A stretch of 64,000 nt of DNA from Moraxella sp. K1664 (GTDB taxonomy: Bacteria > Pseudomonadota > Gammaproteobacteria > Pseudomonadales > Moraxellaceae), in NCBI RefSeq assembly GCF_039693965.1, contig NZ_CP155576.1, forward strand, positions 1,922,001 through 1,986,000, read 5' to 3'. The notes under the pieces were generated by a model. The model was given only the letters and a program-made list of their open reading frames with translations, made no database searches and had not been told where the DNA came from. Below are positions 44,299 to 54,003 of the stretch, piece after piece (the first letter of the stretch is position 1; the number at the start of each line of letters is the position of its first letter). The translations under genes and the position numbers were made by a program.

Positions 44299-44943
44299 CT
44301 AAAACCGCTCTTGTGCATGCTCCATGATTTTATCACGCAGGGCATGGTTTAGGTATGCCATGGCTTGGGGGGTGGTGTGCCTGATGTGATTTAGGATTTG
44401 GGTGGTGGCAAGGGCGTGACTGTTAGGCAGGCGAGTGTAGTTATCGCTGGGCGTGATGACAAATTCATCATCGGACAAATCAACGCTTACCAGCTCCTTG
44501 GCGGTATTTTTGTGCAGAACATTGACGTTGCCTGACAGTAGGATGTTGCCAATCTCATCAGCGACCGCTTGGGCAATGTCACGCTCATCGGTGGTTTGGC
44601 TGTCTTTGGCGGTGTTGGTAAATTGCAAATGCAGGGCAAGGGGGAAGTCATCCCACACGATGACACTCGTGCCTGTGATTTTGATGTGGGTGGCAGGGCG
44701 TAAGCTGTCGGGACTGACCCCAAAAATCGCACACGCCTGTGCTGTGGTTACTTGGTCATTCATCTGCCCAAAAAAGTCGGTCAAGGGCTTTTGGGCTTTT
44801 AACTCATCGCTTAGGCGGTCATAATGAGCCAATAGCATGAGTGGCAAATCCTGCTCACAGATGAATTTGTCTATCTTGACATTATGCACCCGAAACGGCA
44901 CATCATCAGTCAGTACTTCTTGTAAAATAAAACGGTCAGTCAT
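44299..44943 (-). CDS. Hypothetical protein (214 residues)
   Basis: A soluble 214-residue protein without a family I recognise. It has no signal peptide or TM segment. An internal stretch QVTTAQACAIFGVSPDSLRPATHIKI could be a small helical domain; the C-terminus is helical (MAYLNHALRDKIMEHAQERF). It stands alone, with the gap-type gene ending about 107 bases upstream on the same strand. Codon use is like its neighbours, so it is probably a genuine lineage-specific gene. Confidence 0.65.
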   Translation of the reverse strand: MTDRFILQEVLTDDVPFRVHNVKIDKFICEQDLPLMLLAHYDRLSDELKAQKPLTDFFGQMNDQVTTAQACAIFGVSPDSLRPATHIKITGTSVIVWDDFPLALHLQFTNTAKDSQTTDERDIAQAVADEIGNILLSGNVNVLHKNTAKELVSVDLSDDEFVITPSDNYTRLPNSHALATTQILNHIRHTTPQAMAYLNHALRDKIMEHAQERF

Positions 44944-45050
44944 GTTAATACGAGTGTTAAAAACGCATAATATAGCACACTATCGGCATTGTTGCATGGC
45001 TGTTGTGTAACTCTTTGTTTTTGGGCTTTTTTTGGGCATGGATGCTGGGA

Positions 45051-46076
45051 TTATTTTGCTTTGCTTAACGCCACACACATATCCAGCAAGCGATTGGCAT
45101 AGCCGACTTCGTTATCATACCATGCTAGGATTTTAAATTGACGACCTGCCTGCATAAGCTGAGAGCCGTCTATGATGAGCGAATGGGTGTCGCCGATAAA
45201 GTCAGATGAAACAAGCGGTTCATCAGTATAATCCATAATCCCACGCAGGCGGTGTTGGCTCGTGTGTTTGAGTAGTTCTCTGATGTCGTCAAGGGTAGGG
45301 TCTTTTTCAAAGATGACCGTGATGTCAATACAGGCAACGTTCACAGTCGGCACTCGAATAGAATGCCCGCTTAATTTGCCTTGTAAAAACGGCAACACCC
45401 GTACAGTGGCGTTAATGCTACTTGATGTGGTGGGAATGATGTTTTGCCCTGATGCTCTTGCTCGTCTTAGGTCTCGGTGGGCTTGGTCTAGCACTGTTTG
45501 GTCGGCGGTTACGGCATGAATCTCGGTCATCATCACGCTGTCTATGCCATAGACTTGCAAAGTGTGCAGTAGGGGAACTAGGGCTTGGGTGGTGCAGGAC
45601 ACACCTGAGATGATGGGCAAATCGGTGTGCAGTATCTCATCATTAACCCCCATGACCACGCTGGCATCCACCGTATCAAAGGGGGCAGAGCCGATGATGA
45701 CTTGTTTTGCCCCTGATAAGCGGTGTAGACTTGCATCATCATAGGAGCGAAAATGCCCCGTGCATTCTAATACCACGTCAATGTCAAGCTCGCCCCATGC
45801 GATGTCGGTGGGGTTTTTTTGGTTAAGTAGTAAAATCTGACATAGGGTTTGCCCGTTTTTTTGTAAAATCAAATAATCATCTTGTAGATGTGCGTCCACA
45901 CCCAGTCTGCCGTGCGTGCTGTCAAATTTTAATAAATGCAGGAGCGTGTGAGCGTCTGCCACATCATTAATGGCGATGATGTCAAGGCGGTCAAACCTTG
46001 TGATGTCGGACAAGTACGCACGCAGTAGCATTCGCCCAATGCGTCCAAAACCGTTGATGGCAAGGCGAAGTGTCAT
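45051..46076 (-). CDS. Glyceraldehyde-3-phosphate/erythrose-4-phosphate dehydrogenase family protein
   Basis: A 341-residue GapA/Epd-family dehydrogenase. The NAD Rossmann motif is INGFGRIGRMLLRA (7-20), INDVADAHTLLHLLKFDSTHGR follows, and the active site is SGVSCTTQALVPLLH. The catalytic Cys is present, but the residue after CTT is Gln where the family has Asn. The C-terminal WYDNEVGYANRLLDM is conserved. It overlaps the end of the Pif1-like gene by 4 bases (ATGA). It may oxidise GAP or erythrose 4-phosphate (for pyridoxal phosphate); sequence alone does not decide. Confidence 0.85.
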   Translation of the reverse strand: MTLRLAINGFGRIGRMLLRAYLSDITRFDRLDIIAINDVADAHTLLHLLKFDSTHGRLGVDAHLQDDYLILQKNGQTLCQILLLNQKNPTDIAWGELDIDVVLECTGHFRSYDDASLHRLSGAKQVIIGSAPFDTVDASVVMGVNDEILHTDLPIISGVSCTTQALVPLLHTLQVYGIDSVMMTEIHAVTADQTVLDQAHRDLRRARASGQNIIPTTSSSINATVRVLPFLQGKLSGHSIRVPTVNVACIDITVIFEKDPTLDDIRELLKHTSQHRLRGIMDYTDEPLVSSDFIGDTHSLIIDGSQLMQAGRQFKILAWYDNEVGYANRLLDMCVALSKAK

Positions 46077-47977
46077 GGCTTATCCTTGTTGGTACTACTG
46101 TCGGTTGTTTTACTGTCATCTGCCGTGTCTGTTGTGTCGGCTTTATCGGGTTTGGAGATGTCCAAAAACGCCAACGCTAGCCTTGCGATGTTGTAATAGC
46201 CATTGCCTTTGCCACTCATCTCCACGATGGGTTTGAGCTTGACACCGCCTTCAAATTCGCCTTGGGCGTCGAGCTTATCATAGATGGCTTTGATGGCGTG
46301 TAGCTCGTCATCACTGGGGGCAAAACGCAGGTAGTCGTCTTTGCCATCACGCTCGATGAGCTGAGTGATGTGGCTGATGATGGTGGATTTGGCAAGCTGG
46401 CGTCGCTGTGCTATCTCATCAAGGCTTAGACCTTTTTTGATGAGTGCTAGGGTCTCATCTAGGGTTTTGCCAACTTGGGTGGGTGATTTGCCTTGGGTTT
46501 GGTTGGCATTGATGTGCTGTTTGCGGGCTTGCTCATCTTTGACTTTTTGCAAAAGTTTTTCTTGGCGAGCGATGATGGCATCATCAGTAATGCCGTCACA
46601 GGCGATGATGAACTGTTTGTGAATCTCGCTTAGCGTATCATCATCTAAGGCGTAGAACTTTTCGGCTTGTTCGTCGGCAATCTCTAATAGACGGTTATTG
46701 ACGTGAAACACCCATTCATCTAATAGTAGGCTGTTTTTGTTCATGCCAAGGAGTTTTAGGCCGTCCAGTGACCGCAGGCGAGAGAGAGCAACATAGCCTT
46801 GCCCCATTTCAAAGGTGCGAGATAGGTCAATCTCGGCAGCATCTAGGGTCATGCCTTGGCTTTTGTGAATGGTGATTGCCCATGCTAGGGCAAGGGGGAT
46901 TTGGCTGTAACTGGCTAATATCTCGCCTTGGTTGTCTTCTATCGTCCACTCATCAGGCTCGGCATAGACCATGCGACCATTGTCGAGTCGTATCATGGGA
47001 TATTTGATGGTGCTGGTAGGCTCGTCACTGCCATCAATGTTTGCTTGTGGCAGGGCGATAAAATCAACCACTTCGCCCATCGTGCCATTAGAGACACTAA
47101 GGTTTTGGTTGTTTTTGACAAACATGACCCGAGCCCCGATTTTTAGGGTCAAAGATGGGGCGGCTTTGACGTTTTTGGCAAGCATTTCTATCAGGGCTTT
47201 ATCGCCATAGGTGGTGCAGTCAAAGGTGTGAGCGTCGCCATCTAGTAGGGCAAGCTGTTCTTGGTTGATGCTATCCACATTGCCATTATGAGTGTACAGA
47301 CGTGTACAATTGTCGCTGATGTCGTTATGGCGAGTGCCAAGTAGGATATCTTGGGCAAGGGCGTCCACGTCCTGATGGCGGATTTGGTTCAAGATGTCAT
47401 TTAGACTCATGCCAAACCGTTCACGCTCATCATGCCCTGCTTGGCGGTGCTGTTCTGATAGGTAGCAGATTTGAAAATTGGCGGTTTTCCATGCCTTTGC
47501 CATAAAGGCAAACTTCTCCTTGTTGCTCTCACCCTTGTTACCAACAGGGGGCAACTGAAAAAAGTCGCCCGAGAAAATCACCTGCACCCCACCGAAAGGG
47601 GCGTCATTATCACGAATGGTGCGTAAAATCTCGTCCAGCAAATCTACTTGTTTGGCATGGAGCATGGAAATCTCATCAATGATGAGTACCTTAGCGTCTC
47701 TTAGGCGGTCGGTCACGGCTTGGCGATATCTTAGGCGTTTAAAATCTTCATCGGTAAAGCTGTCTTTGATACCCATACCAGACCATGCGTGTATCGTCAT
47801 GCCATTCATGTGCGTGGCGGCAATGCCAGTGCTGGCAGTGATGGCAGCTGAGATGCCACGCACTCGCAGGTAGTGAATGTACTGGTTTAGGACATAGGTT
47901 TTGCCTGCCCCTGCCTGCCCTGTCAAAAAGACGTTTTGTCCTGTTTTTAAAATATCAAGTGCGGTACTTTGTTTCAT
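46073..47977 (-). CDS. Pif1-like superfamily 1 helicase with C-terminal HTH
   Basis: A 634-residue PIF1/RecD-like ATPase. Walker A is GQAGAGKT (20-27), Walker B is LIIDEISML (98-106), then QVIFSGDFFQLPPVG and the helicase motif VI-like TIHKSQGMTLDAAEID. A C-terminal domain holds a helix-turn-helix (LIKKGLSLDEIAQRRQLAKSTIISHI, HTH_40-like) as in RecQ-type proteins. It probably unwinds DNA, perhaps structured or G-rich. Gene spacing to the upstream Gcr-like gene is 5 bases, and it overlaps the gap-type gene, so the three form one operon. Confidence 0.87.
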   Translation of the reverse strand: MKQSTALDILKTGQNVFLTGQAGAGKTYVLNQYIHYLRVRGISAAITASTGIAATHMNGMTIHAWSGMGIKDSFTDEDFKRLRYRQAVTDRLRDAKVLIIDEISMLHAKQVDLLDEILRTIRDNDAPFGGVQVIFSGDFFQLPPVGNKGESNKEKFAFMAKAWKTANFQICYLSEQHRQAGHDERERFGMSLNDILNQIRHQDVDALAQDILLGTRHNDISDNCTRLYTHNGNVDSINQEQLALLDGDAHTFDCTTYGDKALIEMLAKNVKAAPSLTLKIGARVMFVKNNQNLSVSNGTMGEVVDFIALPQANIDGSDEPTSTIKYPMIRLDNGRMVYAEPDEWTIEDNQGEILASYSQIPLALAWAITIHKSQGMTLDAAEIDLSRTFEMGQGYVALSRLRSLDGLKLLGMNKNSLLLDEWVFHVNNRLLEIADEQAEKFYALDDDTLSEIHKQFIIACDGITDDAIIARQEKLLQKVKDEQARKQHINANQTQGKSPTQVGKTLDETLALIKKGLSLDEIAQRRQLAKSTIISHITQLIERDGKDDYLRFAPSDDELHAIKAIYDKLDAQGEFEGGVKLKPIVEMSGKGNGYYNIARLALAFLDISKPDKADTTDTADDSKTTDSSTNKDKP

Positions 47978-47982
47978 GGCAT

Positions 47983-50313
47983 TTACTTTGGTAGTTGTGG
48001 CGGTTTGTCAGGCTTGGGTAGTGGGTTTTTGGCATTGGTCTCACTGTTCATGTCAAGCCCCATCTCGCCCGCCTGAGCAGGCTTGTCATCTTGCTTGACT
48101 TTATCGAGCATGCCTTGGCTTAGGTCGGTTTTGGCGACATTGACCGCATTTTGGATGTCTTTTAGGGGGTCTGTTTTTTTACTGCCTAGGCGACGAACGA
48201 CCGAACCACTAGGAATGGCAGTTTCTTTGACGTTGTCATCATAAATAATCCGTCCTTCGCTGTCAATGCGTGCGTATTTGACACTTTCATTTCTAGGAAT
48301 GAAAAAGTCCCGTGGGCGCGAGATGAAATGTTTGAACATCAGCTCGCCCAAATCTTTCCACTGGCTAAAATGTACTTCTTTGGAACGCAGGGCAATCATG
48401 AGCGACAGCGAAAAACTAACAATCAGGTTCACCATACCGATGAGTAACACGCCAACAAAGGCATATAGGGCAAGTTGCCATGTCAAATCAGTAGGGGATA
48501 AGAAAAACAGTCCATGTACAAGGTTGGCGGAGGCAAAGGCGATGTGGCGAATGTCAAGTGGCAGTCCAAGCATATAGCCGATGGTGGCGGTACTGCCCAA
48601 AAAACAGCCAAAGATAAAGTTACCCATAATCGCCCCAAGATTGGCTTCTACAAAACTGCCAAGACGATTTTGCCAGTTTTGGGGCATGAGACGGGCAAGC
48701 AGGCGATGACGTTTGACCCGCTCGCCGATTTTGTTAAAGGCGGCAAGGTTGTCATAATACCCCGAGATAAGTCCTGATAGGAACAAAAATACCCCAGCGA
48801 TGGCAGCGTGTGGCAAGGAGAGTGAACGCAAGGGGTCAAGCTCGTGAAGTAGATAAGCAGCCTTTTCGGTGCTAATCATCGGCTCGCCATAGAACTGCAC
48901 CCAGCCAAAGGCGATAAGTAGGGCGATGGGCATGGTGATGGAGATGTTGCCCATGATGGCGATGAACTGCGTTCTTAGGATATCAACAATGAGTTCGGCA
49001 AGTTTGGTCAGCTGTTTGGTTTTTTTGTTGCCACTCTCGGAGATGGTGGAGGCGATGGCGGCGGCGGTCATGGCAGGCTGTTTGGTGGCGACCGTTCCCC
49101 CTGCGATGTGAATGCCGACAAAGCCAAGCCCATAAATCATGCTGTTCATGAACGCCTTGCCGATGGGGGCAAGGACAAGCGATGAGCCTAGGATTTTTAA
49201 GGTTGCCATAAAGGCGATGAAAAATCCGCCAATGGCTGCCTTTTTGTACATTTTTTTGTAGCCGAGCTTGTCGGTGCTGATGTAATGCTCGCCCACTTGA
49301 CCTGAGTTTTCGGTGATTTTACGAGACAGCAGGCGGGTGTTGTTTTTGATGAGATAGCCAAAGCTGTATCGAGTTTTGGCGGTGCGGACAATCTCTTGGG
49401 TCAGCTCTACGATGGCTTTATCACGGCTTTTATTTTTGTCAGAGACAAGTTCAAGTAAGATGTGCATGCGATGAATGCTTTGCTCTAAGCGAACGAGCAT
49501 GTTGGTCATGCGAATGGAAATGCCTGTTTTGTACACTCGTTTACGAATGTTTGCCACGATGTCACTGCATTGCTCTAACATGACGAGCAAGGGGGCAGGG
49601 TCAATGTCCACATCAGGCATGGTGTCGGTCATGGCGTCCAAGTTATGGGCTTGACGGTACTGATTGACGAACAGGACGGTTTCTTGGTTTTGGGCGACAA
49701 AGGCGGCGGTGTAGTTTAAAATCTGCGGATAGGTATCCATCATCTCGGTGTGTAGCCCAATGCCACTGATGCGATAGGATAAGATGACCAAGGCGTTTAG
49801 TATGCTGTTTTTAGCACTGGCGACCAGCTCTAAACTGCTCTCATCAACCTTGATAAGTTCCACCAGCTCATCCCAATGCTCAGGCGTGATGAGTGATAGC
49901 CATTTCTCATCGGTCGCCCCGTCAAAGAGATAGTGGGCAAGTTCCACCACCGAGTCTTCTTTGGGCAGTAGGGGCAAAAAACGATGTCCTATCAAGCGGT
50001 TAATGCTGTGTGAAAAGCTGTCATCAGAGATAATGCCCGTATCTGCATAGAGTGTGATACGCTGATAACTGTCTGTCAAACGCAGGATGAATGCCGCCAG
50101 TCCTGCACCATATTCAGGATTTTCTTTTAGGATGTCAATGAGTTCACGGATTTTGGCATTGACCGCTTCTTCATCATCGCCCGTCACTCTTAGGGCATCA
50201 ATGAAACGTTTCAAAGACGCAGGTTCGGGCAACTCTTGGAGTAGGCTGATGTATTGTAAAATATGGCGTAAGTCAGAGCTATGGTCTAGCAAAAGGTTAT
50301 CCTTAATGAGCAT
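47983..50313 (-). CDS. Gcr-like 'site-specific recombinase' membrane protein
   Basis: A 776-residue protein of the Pfam 'SpecificRecomb' family, named after gonococcal Gcr. The N-terminal half (1-340) is helical and soluble. The part from about 345 to 640 has several membrane segments (AAIGGFFIAFMATLKILGSS; ITMPIALLIAFGWVQF; LYAFVGVLLIGMVNLIVSF). No recombinase catalytic motif of the Tyr or Ser type is visible, so the name is doubtful and a membrane role is more plausible. First gene of a three-gene operon. Confidence 0.82.
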   Translation of the reverse strand: MLIKDNLLLDHSSDLRHILQYISLLQELPEPASLKRFIDALRVTGDDEEAVNAKIRELIDILKENPEYGAGLAAFILRLTDSYQRITLYADTGIISDDSFSHSINRLIGHRFLPLLPKEDSVVELAHYLFDGATDEKWLSLITPEHWDELVELIKVDESSLELVASAKNSILNALVILSYRISGIGLHTEMMDTYPQILNYTAAFVAQNQETVLFVNQYRQAHNLDAMTDTMPDVDIDPAPLLVMLEQCSDIVANIRKRVYKTGISIRMTNMLVRLEQSIHRMHILLELVSDKNKSRDKAIVELTQEIVRTAKTRYSFGYLIKNNTRLLSRKITENSGQVGEHYISTDKLGYKKMYKKAAIGGFFIAFMATLKILGSSLVLAPIGKAFMNSMIYGLGFVGIHIAGGTVATKQPAMTAAAIASTISESGNKKTKQLTKLAELIVDILRTQFIAIMGNISITMPIALLIAFGWVQFYGEPMISTEKAAYLLHELDPLRSLSLPHAAIAGVFLFLSGLISGYYDNLAAFNKIGERVKRHRLLARLMPQNWQNRLGSFVEANLGAIMGNFIFGCFLGSTATIGYMLGLPLDIRHIAFASANLVHGLFFLSPTDLTWQLALYAFVGVLLIGMVNLIVSFSLSLMIALRSKEVHFSQWKDLGELMFKHFISRPRDFFIPRNESVKYARIDSEGRIIYDDNVKETAIPSGSVVRRLGSKKTDPLKDIQNAVNVAKTDLSQGMLDKVKQDDKPAQAGEMGLDMNSETNAKNPLPKPDKPPQLPK

Positions 50314-50364
50314 TTAGATAAATGGACTATTTTAGCACAGTTTTTGGGGATAATTATAAAGCAA

Positions 50365-50416
50365 TGAGCGATTTTTCTTATTTTTCATTGCAAATGCCAA
50401 AGGCGGGTACGTCTTA
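50365..50416. repeat. Remnant of a family A repeat
   Basis: GCGATTTTTCTTATTTTTCA then TTGCAAATGCCAAAGGCGGG and TACGTCTTA match the reversed left end of family A with several substitutions. Confidence 0.5.
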
Positions 50417-50519
50417 AATATGTTCTAAAATAGTGAGAGATTTTTTTTGTGGTTTGATAAAATGACAAATCAGGTTGTCTTGCCTGTTTAATGGAACTTA
50501 TTGGGAGAGATGAAAAAAT

Positions 50520-50547
50520 AAAAATCGGGACGTCTGCCCGATTTTTA
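50520..50547 (-). terminator. Terminator of the acyl-CoA dehydrogenase gene
   Basis: AAAATCGGG and CCCGATTTT pair across ACGTCTG; T tract on the minus strand, 38 bases after the stop. Confidence 0.88.
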
Positions 50548-50584
50548 TATAGCACAAATAATGGCATAAATTTATCACATAAAT

Positions 50585-52357
50585 TTACCCAAAAAACCCT
50601 TTATCAAATGCCATGATGCTATCCGCCCCGTTTTTTGCCATGACGGCATGAGCGTGCAGGCGGGGCAGGATACGAGCGACAAAGTAGTCAGCGAGACGGA
50701 CTTTATCGGCATAAAAATCTCCGTCCTTATCCGCACATGCCTTGACGGTCAGCACATACATATAGGCATAGCACAGATAACCCACCGTGTGTAGATAATC
50801 CACCGCTGAGCCGTTAATGGCGTTGGGGTCGGCAGTTGCAACCTTGATAAGCTGTTCGGTCAAGTCCGCCACCGTATCGCACGCCCTTAGCGTTTCACTC
50901 TTTAATGGGCTGTCGGGCAGGGCATTGGCGGACACTTTGATTTCATCAATAAACGCACTCATCGCTCGTCCACCGTCCTTGACGACTTTTCGCCCGAGTA
51001 GGTCTAGGGCTTGAATGCCGTTGGTGCCTTCATAGATTTGGCTGATACGGGTATCACGCACGATTTGCTCCATGCCCCACTCTTTGATATAGCCGTGTCC
51101 GCCAAACACCTGCTGGCAGTCAATGGTCGCATTAAATGCCATGTCGGTCAAAAACGCCTTGGCAATCGGGGTCAGCAGGGCGACCTTGGCGGAGGCGGTT
51201 TTTTTGGCATTGTCATCATCGGAGAACTTAGCGGTATCAAGTTCACGAGCCACATACATGGCAAAGGTGCGAGAAGCCACGCTGTTTGCTTTGGCGTTTA
51301 GAAGCATACGTCGTACGTCCGCATGATGAATGATGGGGTCGGCAGGTTTGTCAGCATTTTTAACCCCGTCATCGGCTCGCCCTTGCAAGCGGTTATGGGC
51401 ATAATTGCAAGCGTTTTGATAAGCAAGCACGCTCGCCCCAAGCCCTTGTAGTCCCATCGTTACCCGTTCGTAGTTCATCATGACAAACATACTTGCCAAG
51501 CCTGTATTCTCCGCCCTCACCATATAGCCTGTGGCGTTGTCAAAGTTCATGACGCACGTGGCGGACGCTTTTATGCCCATTTTATGCTCAATGGAGCCTG
51601 CCGATACGCCATTACGCTCGCCCAAACTGCCGTCTGCATTGACCAAAAATTTTGGCACGATAAACAGCGATATGCCTTTTGAGCCAGCTGGGGCGTTGGG
51701 CGTTTTGGCAAGCACCAGATGAACGATATTTTCCGTCAAATCATGCTCGCCTGCGGTGATAAAAATCTTGGTGCCTGTGATGGCATACGAGCCGTCAGCG
51801 TTGGGGACAGCTTTTGTTTTGATAATCCCCAAATCCGTCCCTGCGTGTGGTTCAGTCAGACACATCGTCCCCGACCACTCGCCACTGTATAGCTTGGGCA
51901 GGTACAGAGCCTTTTGTTCATCGCTACCGCTTGCCAGTAGGCACAATGTCGCCCCTACAGTAAGGTTAGGATATAGAGCGAATGATTGGTTGGTGGCAAA
52001 CAGCATCTCTTCAGTGAGCATACTTACCATTTTTGGCATGCCTTGCCCGCCATATTCAGGGTCGCCCCCAAGCCCAATCCACCCAGCATCAGCATAGGCT
52101 CTAAATGCGTCTTTAAAGCCCTGTGGCGTGGCGACTTGTCCGTCTCCAAGATAGCTTGCCCCTTCTTCATCACCTGATTGGTTTAGGGGCAACAGCGTGG
52201 ACGTGGCAAATTTTGCCATTTCGTCCAAAATCATGTCCACGGTGTCGCCATCCACATGGGATAGGGCAGGCGTGTTTTGCCAAAAGGTTGGTGCATCAAA
52301 AATGTCGTTTAACACAAAACGCATTTCATCAAGAGGGGCGGTATAAGATAGGGTCAT
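50585..52357 (-). CDS. Acyl-CoA dehydrogenase (DmdC-like)
   Basis: About 590 residues, the long type of acyl-CoA dehydrogenase with a C-terminal extension. It has LTEPHAGTDLG, the FAD/substrate-binding core (KIFITAGEHDL), the catalytic-region QIYEGTNGIQALDLLGRKV and the FGGHGYIKEWGMEQIVRD stretch. It oxidises an acyl-CoA to an enoyl-CoA and feeds electrons to ETF; the exact acyl chain is unknown. I start at ATG 52357 (MTLSYTAP), which has AAGGA upstream. Monocistronic, with a terminator. Confidence 0.9.
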   Translation of the reverse strand: MTLSYTAPLDEMRFVLNDIFDAPTFWQNTPALSHVDGDTVDMILDEMAKFATSTLLPLNQSGDEEGASYLGDGQVATPQGFKDAFRAYADAGWIGLGGDPEYGGQGMPKMVSMLTEEMLFATNQSFALYPNLTVGATLCLLASGSDEQKALYLPKLYSGEWSGTMCLTEPHAGTDLGIIKTKAVPNADGSYAITGTKIFITAGEHDLTENIVHLVLAKTPNAPAGSKGISLFIVPKFLVNADGSLGERNGVSAGSIEHKMGIKASATCVMNFDNATGYMVRAENTGLASMFVMMNYERVTMGLQGLGASVLAYQNACNYAHNRLQGRADDGVKNADKPADPIIHHADVRRMLLNAKANSVASRTFAMYVARELDTAKFSDDDNAKKTASAKVALLTPIAKAFLTDMAFNATIDCQQVFGGHGYIKEWGMEQIVRDTRISQIYEGTNGIQALDLLGRKVVKDGGRAMSAFIDEIKVSANALPDSPLKSETLRACDTVADLTEQLIKVATADPNAINGSAVDYLHTVGYLCYAYMYVLTVKACADKDGDFYADKVRLADYFVARILPRLHAHAVMAKNGADSIMAFDKGFFG

Positions 52358-52524
52358 GGCGATGTCCTTGTGTCCGTTAAAAATAGAAAGTGAAAAATCA
52401 TGATAAAATTTAACCAAAAAACCGCCATTTGGCAAGGGCTGATTTGAACTGATGGGTCATTTATAAATATGTTGATAAAATTATTGTTATATTGTATTGC
52501 AAGTGTTATTTTTTTATTAAATCT

Positions 52525-52603
52525 CTTTCCAAACCAAAAATAAACCCTTATAAGTATTGGGGTTGAAGTTTTTAAAAATCTACAAAAATCAGGGTTTGGA
52601 AAG
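52525..52603. other. Inverted repeat upstream of the surface lipoprotein gene
   Basis: CTTTCCAAACC (52525-52535) and GGTTTGGAAAG (52593-52603) are perfect 11-base inverted arms 57 bases apart, inside the 319-base gap 52358-52676, which has no gene. It could be a decayed small element or a regulatory structure. Confidence 0.45.
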
Positions 52604-52676
52604 AAGTCTATTGTATATTAACATTGTTTGGAAATTCTCAAACAGGTTTTTATTTTAGTTAAATAAGGTAATACGC

Positions 52677-53438
52677 ATGAAAAAGTTTGCACTATCTATT
52701 TTGGCGGTGTCATCATTGGCTTTAACGGCTTGCGGTGGCGGTGGTAGTTCTGAGGCGGTAACAGGTGGTCAAACCAATCCCACCACGCCTGTGGTTAAGC
52801 CAAACCAACCAAGTAACCCACAGCCTCCTGTAACTACCAGTCAGTACACAGGTAAATCAGCAGTTATCAATACAAAAACAAATACAGACGGCGATATTGT
52901 GGCTATCAGCACTGATAACATTAATACCTTAAAAGTAAATGGTAAAACTTTTACAATCGGTCAGTCAGGCATCTCTTCTGGTACTTTTAGCGATATCAAT
53001 CAAAAAGACCTGCACACAGTCATCAGTGGCACGCACATGACTCATGCCAAATACGGCTTTGTTCGTGATAAAAACGCCCAAATGGAATATTATTTTTATC
53101 AAGGCGACCAAACACCTGTAGCAAATATTCCAAAATCGGGTGTGGTTAACTATACAGGTCGTTCAACCTATGCTTGTGAAAAATGCAATGGTGAACACAT
53201 TAAGGGTACATCTAAGTTTACTGCCGATTTTGGTAAAAAGACTTTGACTGGTAATATCAGTAATGAGCGTGCTAATGTTGCACTAAATGCCAAAATCTCT
53301 GGCAATACATTTAGTGGTAAAAATAGTGCAGGCACTCAGACCGAAGGTGCGTTTTTTGGTAAAAATGCCGAAGAAGTAAGTGGCATTTACCTAAATAATG
53401 GTCAGGCTTTTGCTGGTGCATTTGGTGCGAAAAAATAA
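52677..53438 (+). CDS. TbpB-like surface lipoprotein (beta-barrel domain)
   Basis: A 253-residue lipoprotein: signal peptide, lipobox LTAC (Cys 19) followed by GGGGSSE, a Pro/Thr-rich tether (residues 27-55) and a single C-terminal TbpB-type beta-barrel domain. The barrel is seen in GTSKFTADFGKKTLTGNI, NAKISGNTFSG, TEGAFFGKNAEEVSGIY and AGAFGAKK, the pattern shared by TbpB, fHbp and hemophilin-like proteins. Such proteins are often moved to the cell surface by Slam and bind host or metal-carrier ligands; both are inferred here. A CEKC pair is unusual for the fold. No Slam or TonB receptor gene is adjacent. Confidence 0.82.
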   Translation: MKKFALSILAVSSLALTACGGGGSSEAVTGGQTNPTTPVVKPNQPSNPQPPVTTSQYTGKSAVINTKTNTDGDIVAISTDNINTLKVNGKTFTIGQSGISSGTFSDINQKDLHTVISGTHMTHAKYGFVRDKNAQMEYYFYQGDQTPVANIPKSGVVNYTGRSTYACEKCNGEHIKGTSKFTADFGKKTLTGNISNERANVALNAKISGNTFSGKNSAGTQTEGAFFGKNAEEVSGIYLNNGQAFAGAFGAKK

Positions 53439-53457
53439 TCATCAAACCATCGGTGGC

Positions 53458-53492
53458 AAAACCCCAACAGATTCATTATCAGTTGGGGTTTT
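53458..53492 (+). terminator. Terminator of the TbpB-like gene
   Basis: AAAACCCCAAC and GTTGGGGTTTT form a perfect 11-bp stem with a 13-base loop and T's, 19 bases after the stop. Confidence 0.88.
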
Positions 53493-54003
53493 GATTTGGG
53501 TAATGGATTTGCCTATCGGTCTATAAATCATAAAATAGCGAAACTTGAAAAATATAACAACAATCAAAAATCATTCTCATTTAATGAGTATGAACAATCG
53601 TTTTCTAATTTTTAATTAAAATTCTAAAAAGTAAATCGTTGATTTTGGTTATTTTTATGGCATAAATTTTATATAAATTATTGATATTTATGGTATTTTT
53701 AAAAATGACTTATAAGTTTACAAAATAGTATTGCAATTTTTATTTTATAAATAATTCACAAAAAATGATTTTACAATGATGGTGATTTTTGTGAATATTT
53801 GCTACTTTATGCTGTTTATCTATCAATCAATACCGTCTATCGGCAGTTTACAATGTAATGATTGAACATTTAGCCAAATCGCCTATATTAAGCCTAAGTT
53901 TTTTGATTTTAATCCCAATTTACTTTGCTTAAACAGTCATAAAATGCACTCTTTTTATACCAAATAGGGCATTTGATTGGTTAGGCTACTGCGAAGAAAC
54001 TGC

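Noticed and set aside
47983-50313. Gcr-like protein as evidence of an integron or DNA inversion system
   Set aside because: No catalytic recombinase motif, several membrane segments and no flanking invertible repeats; the family name is probably misleading.
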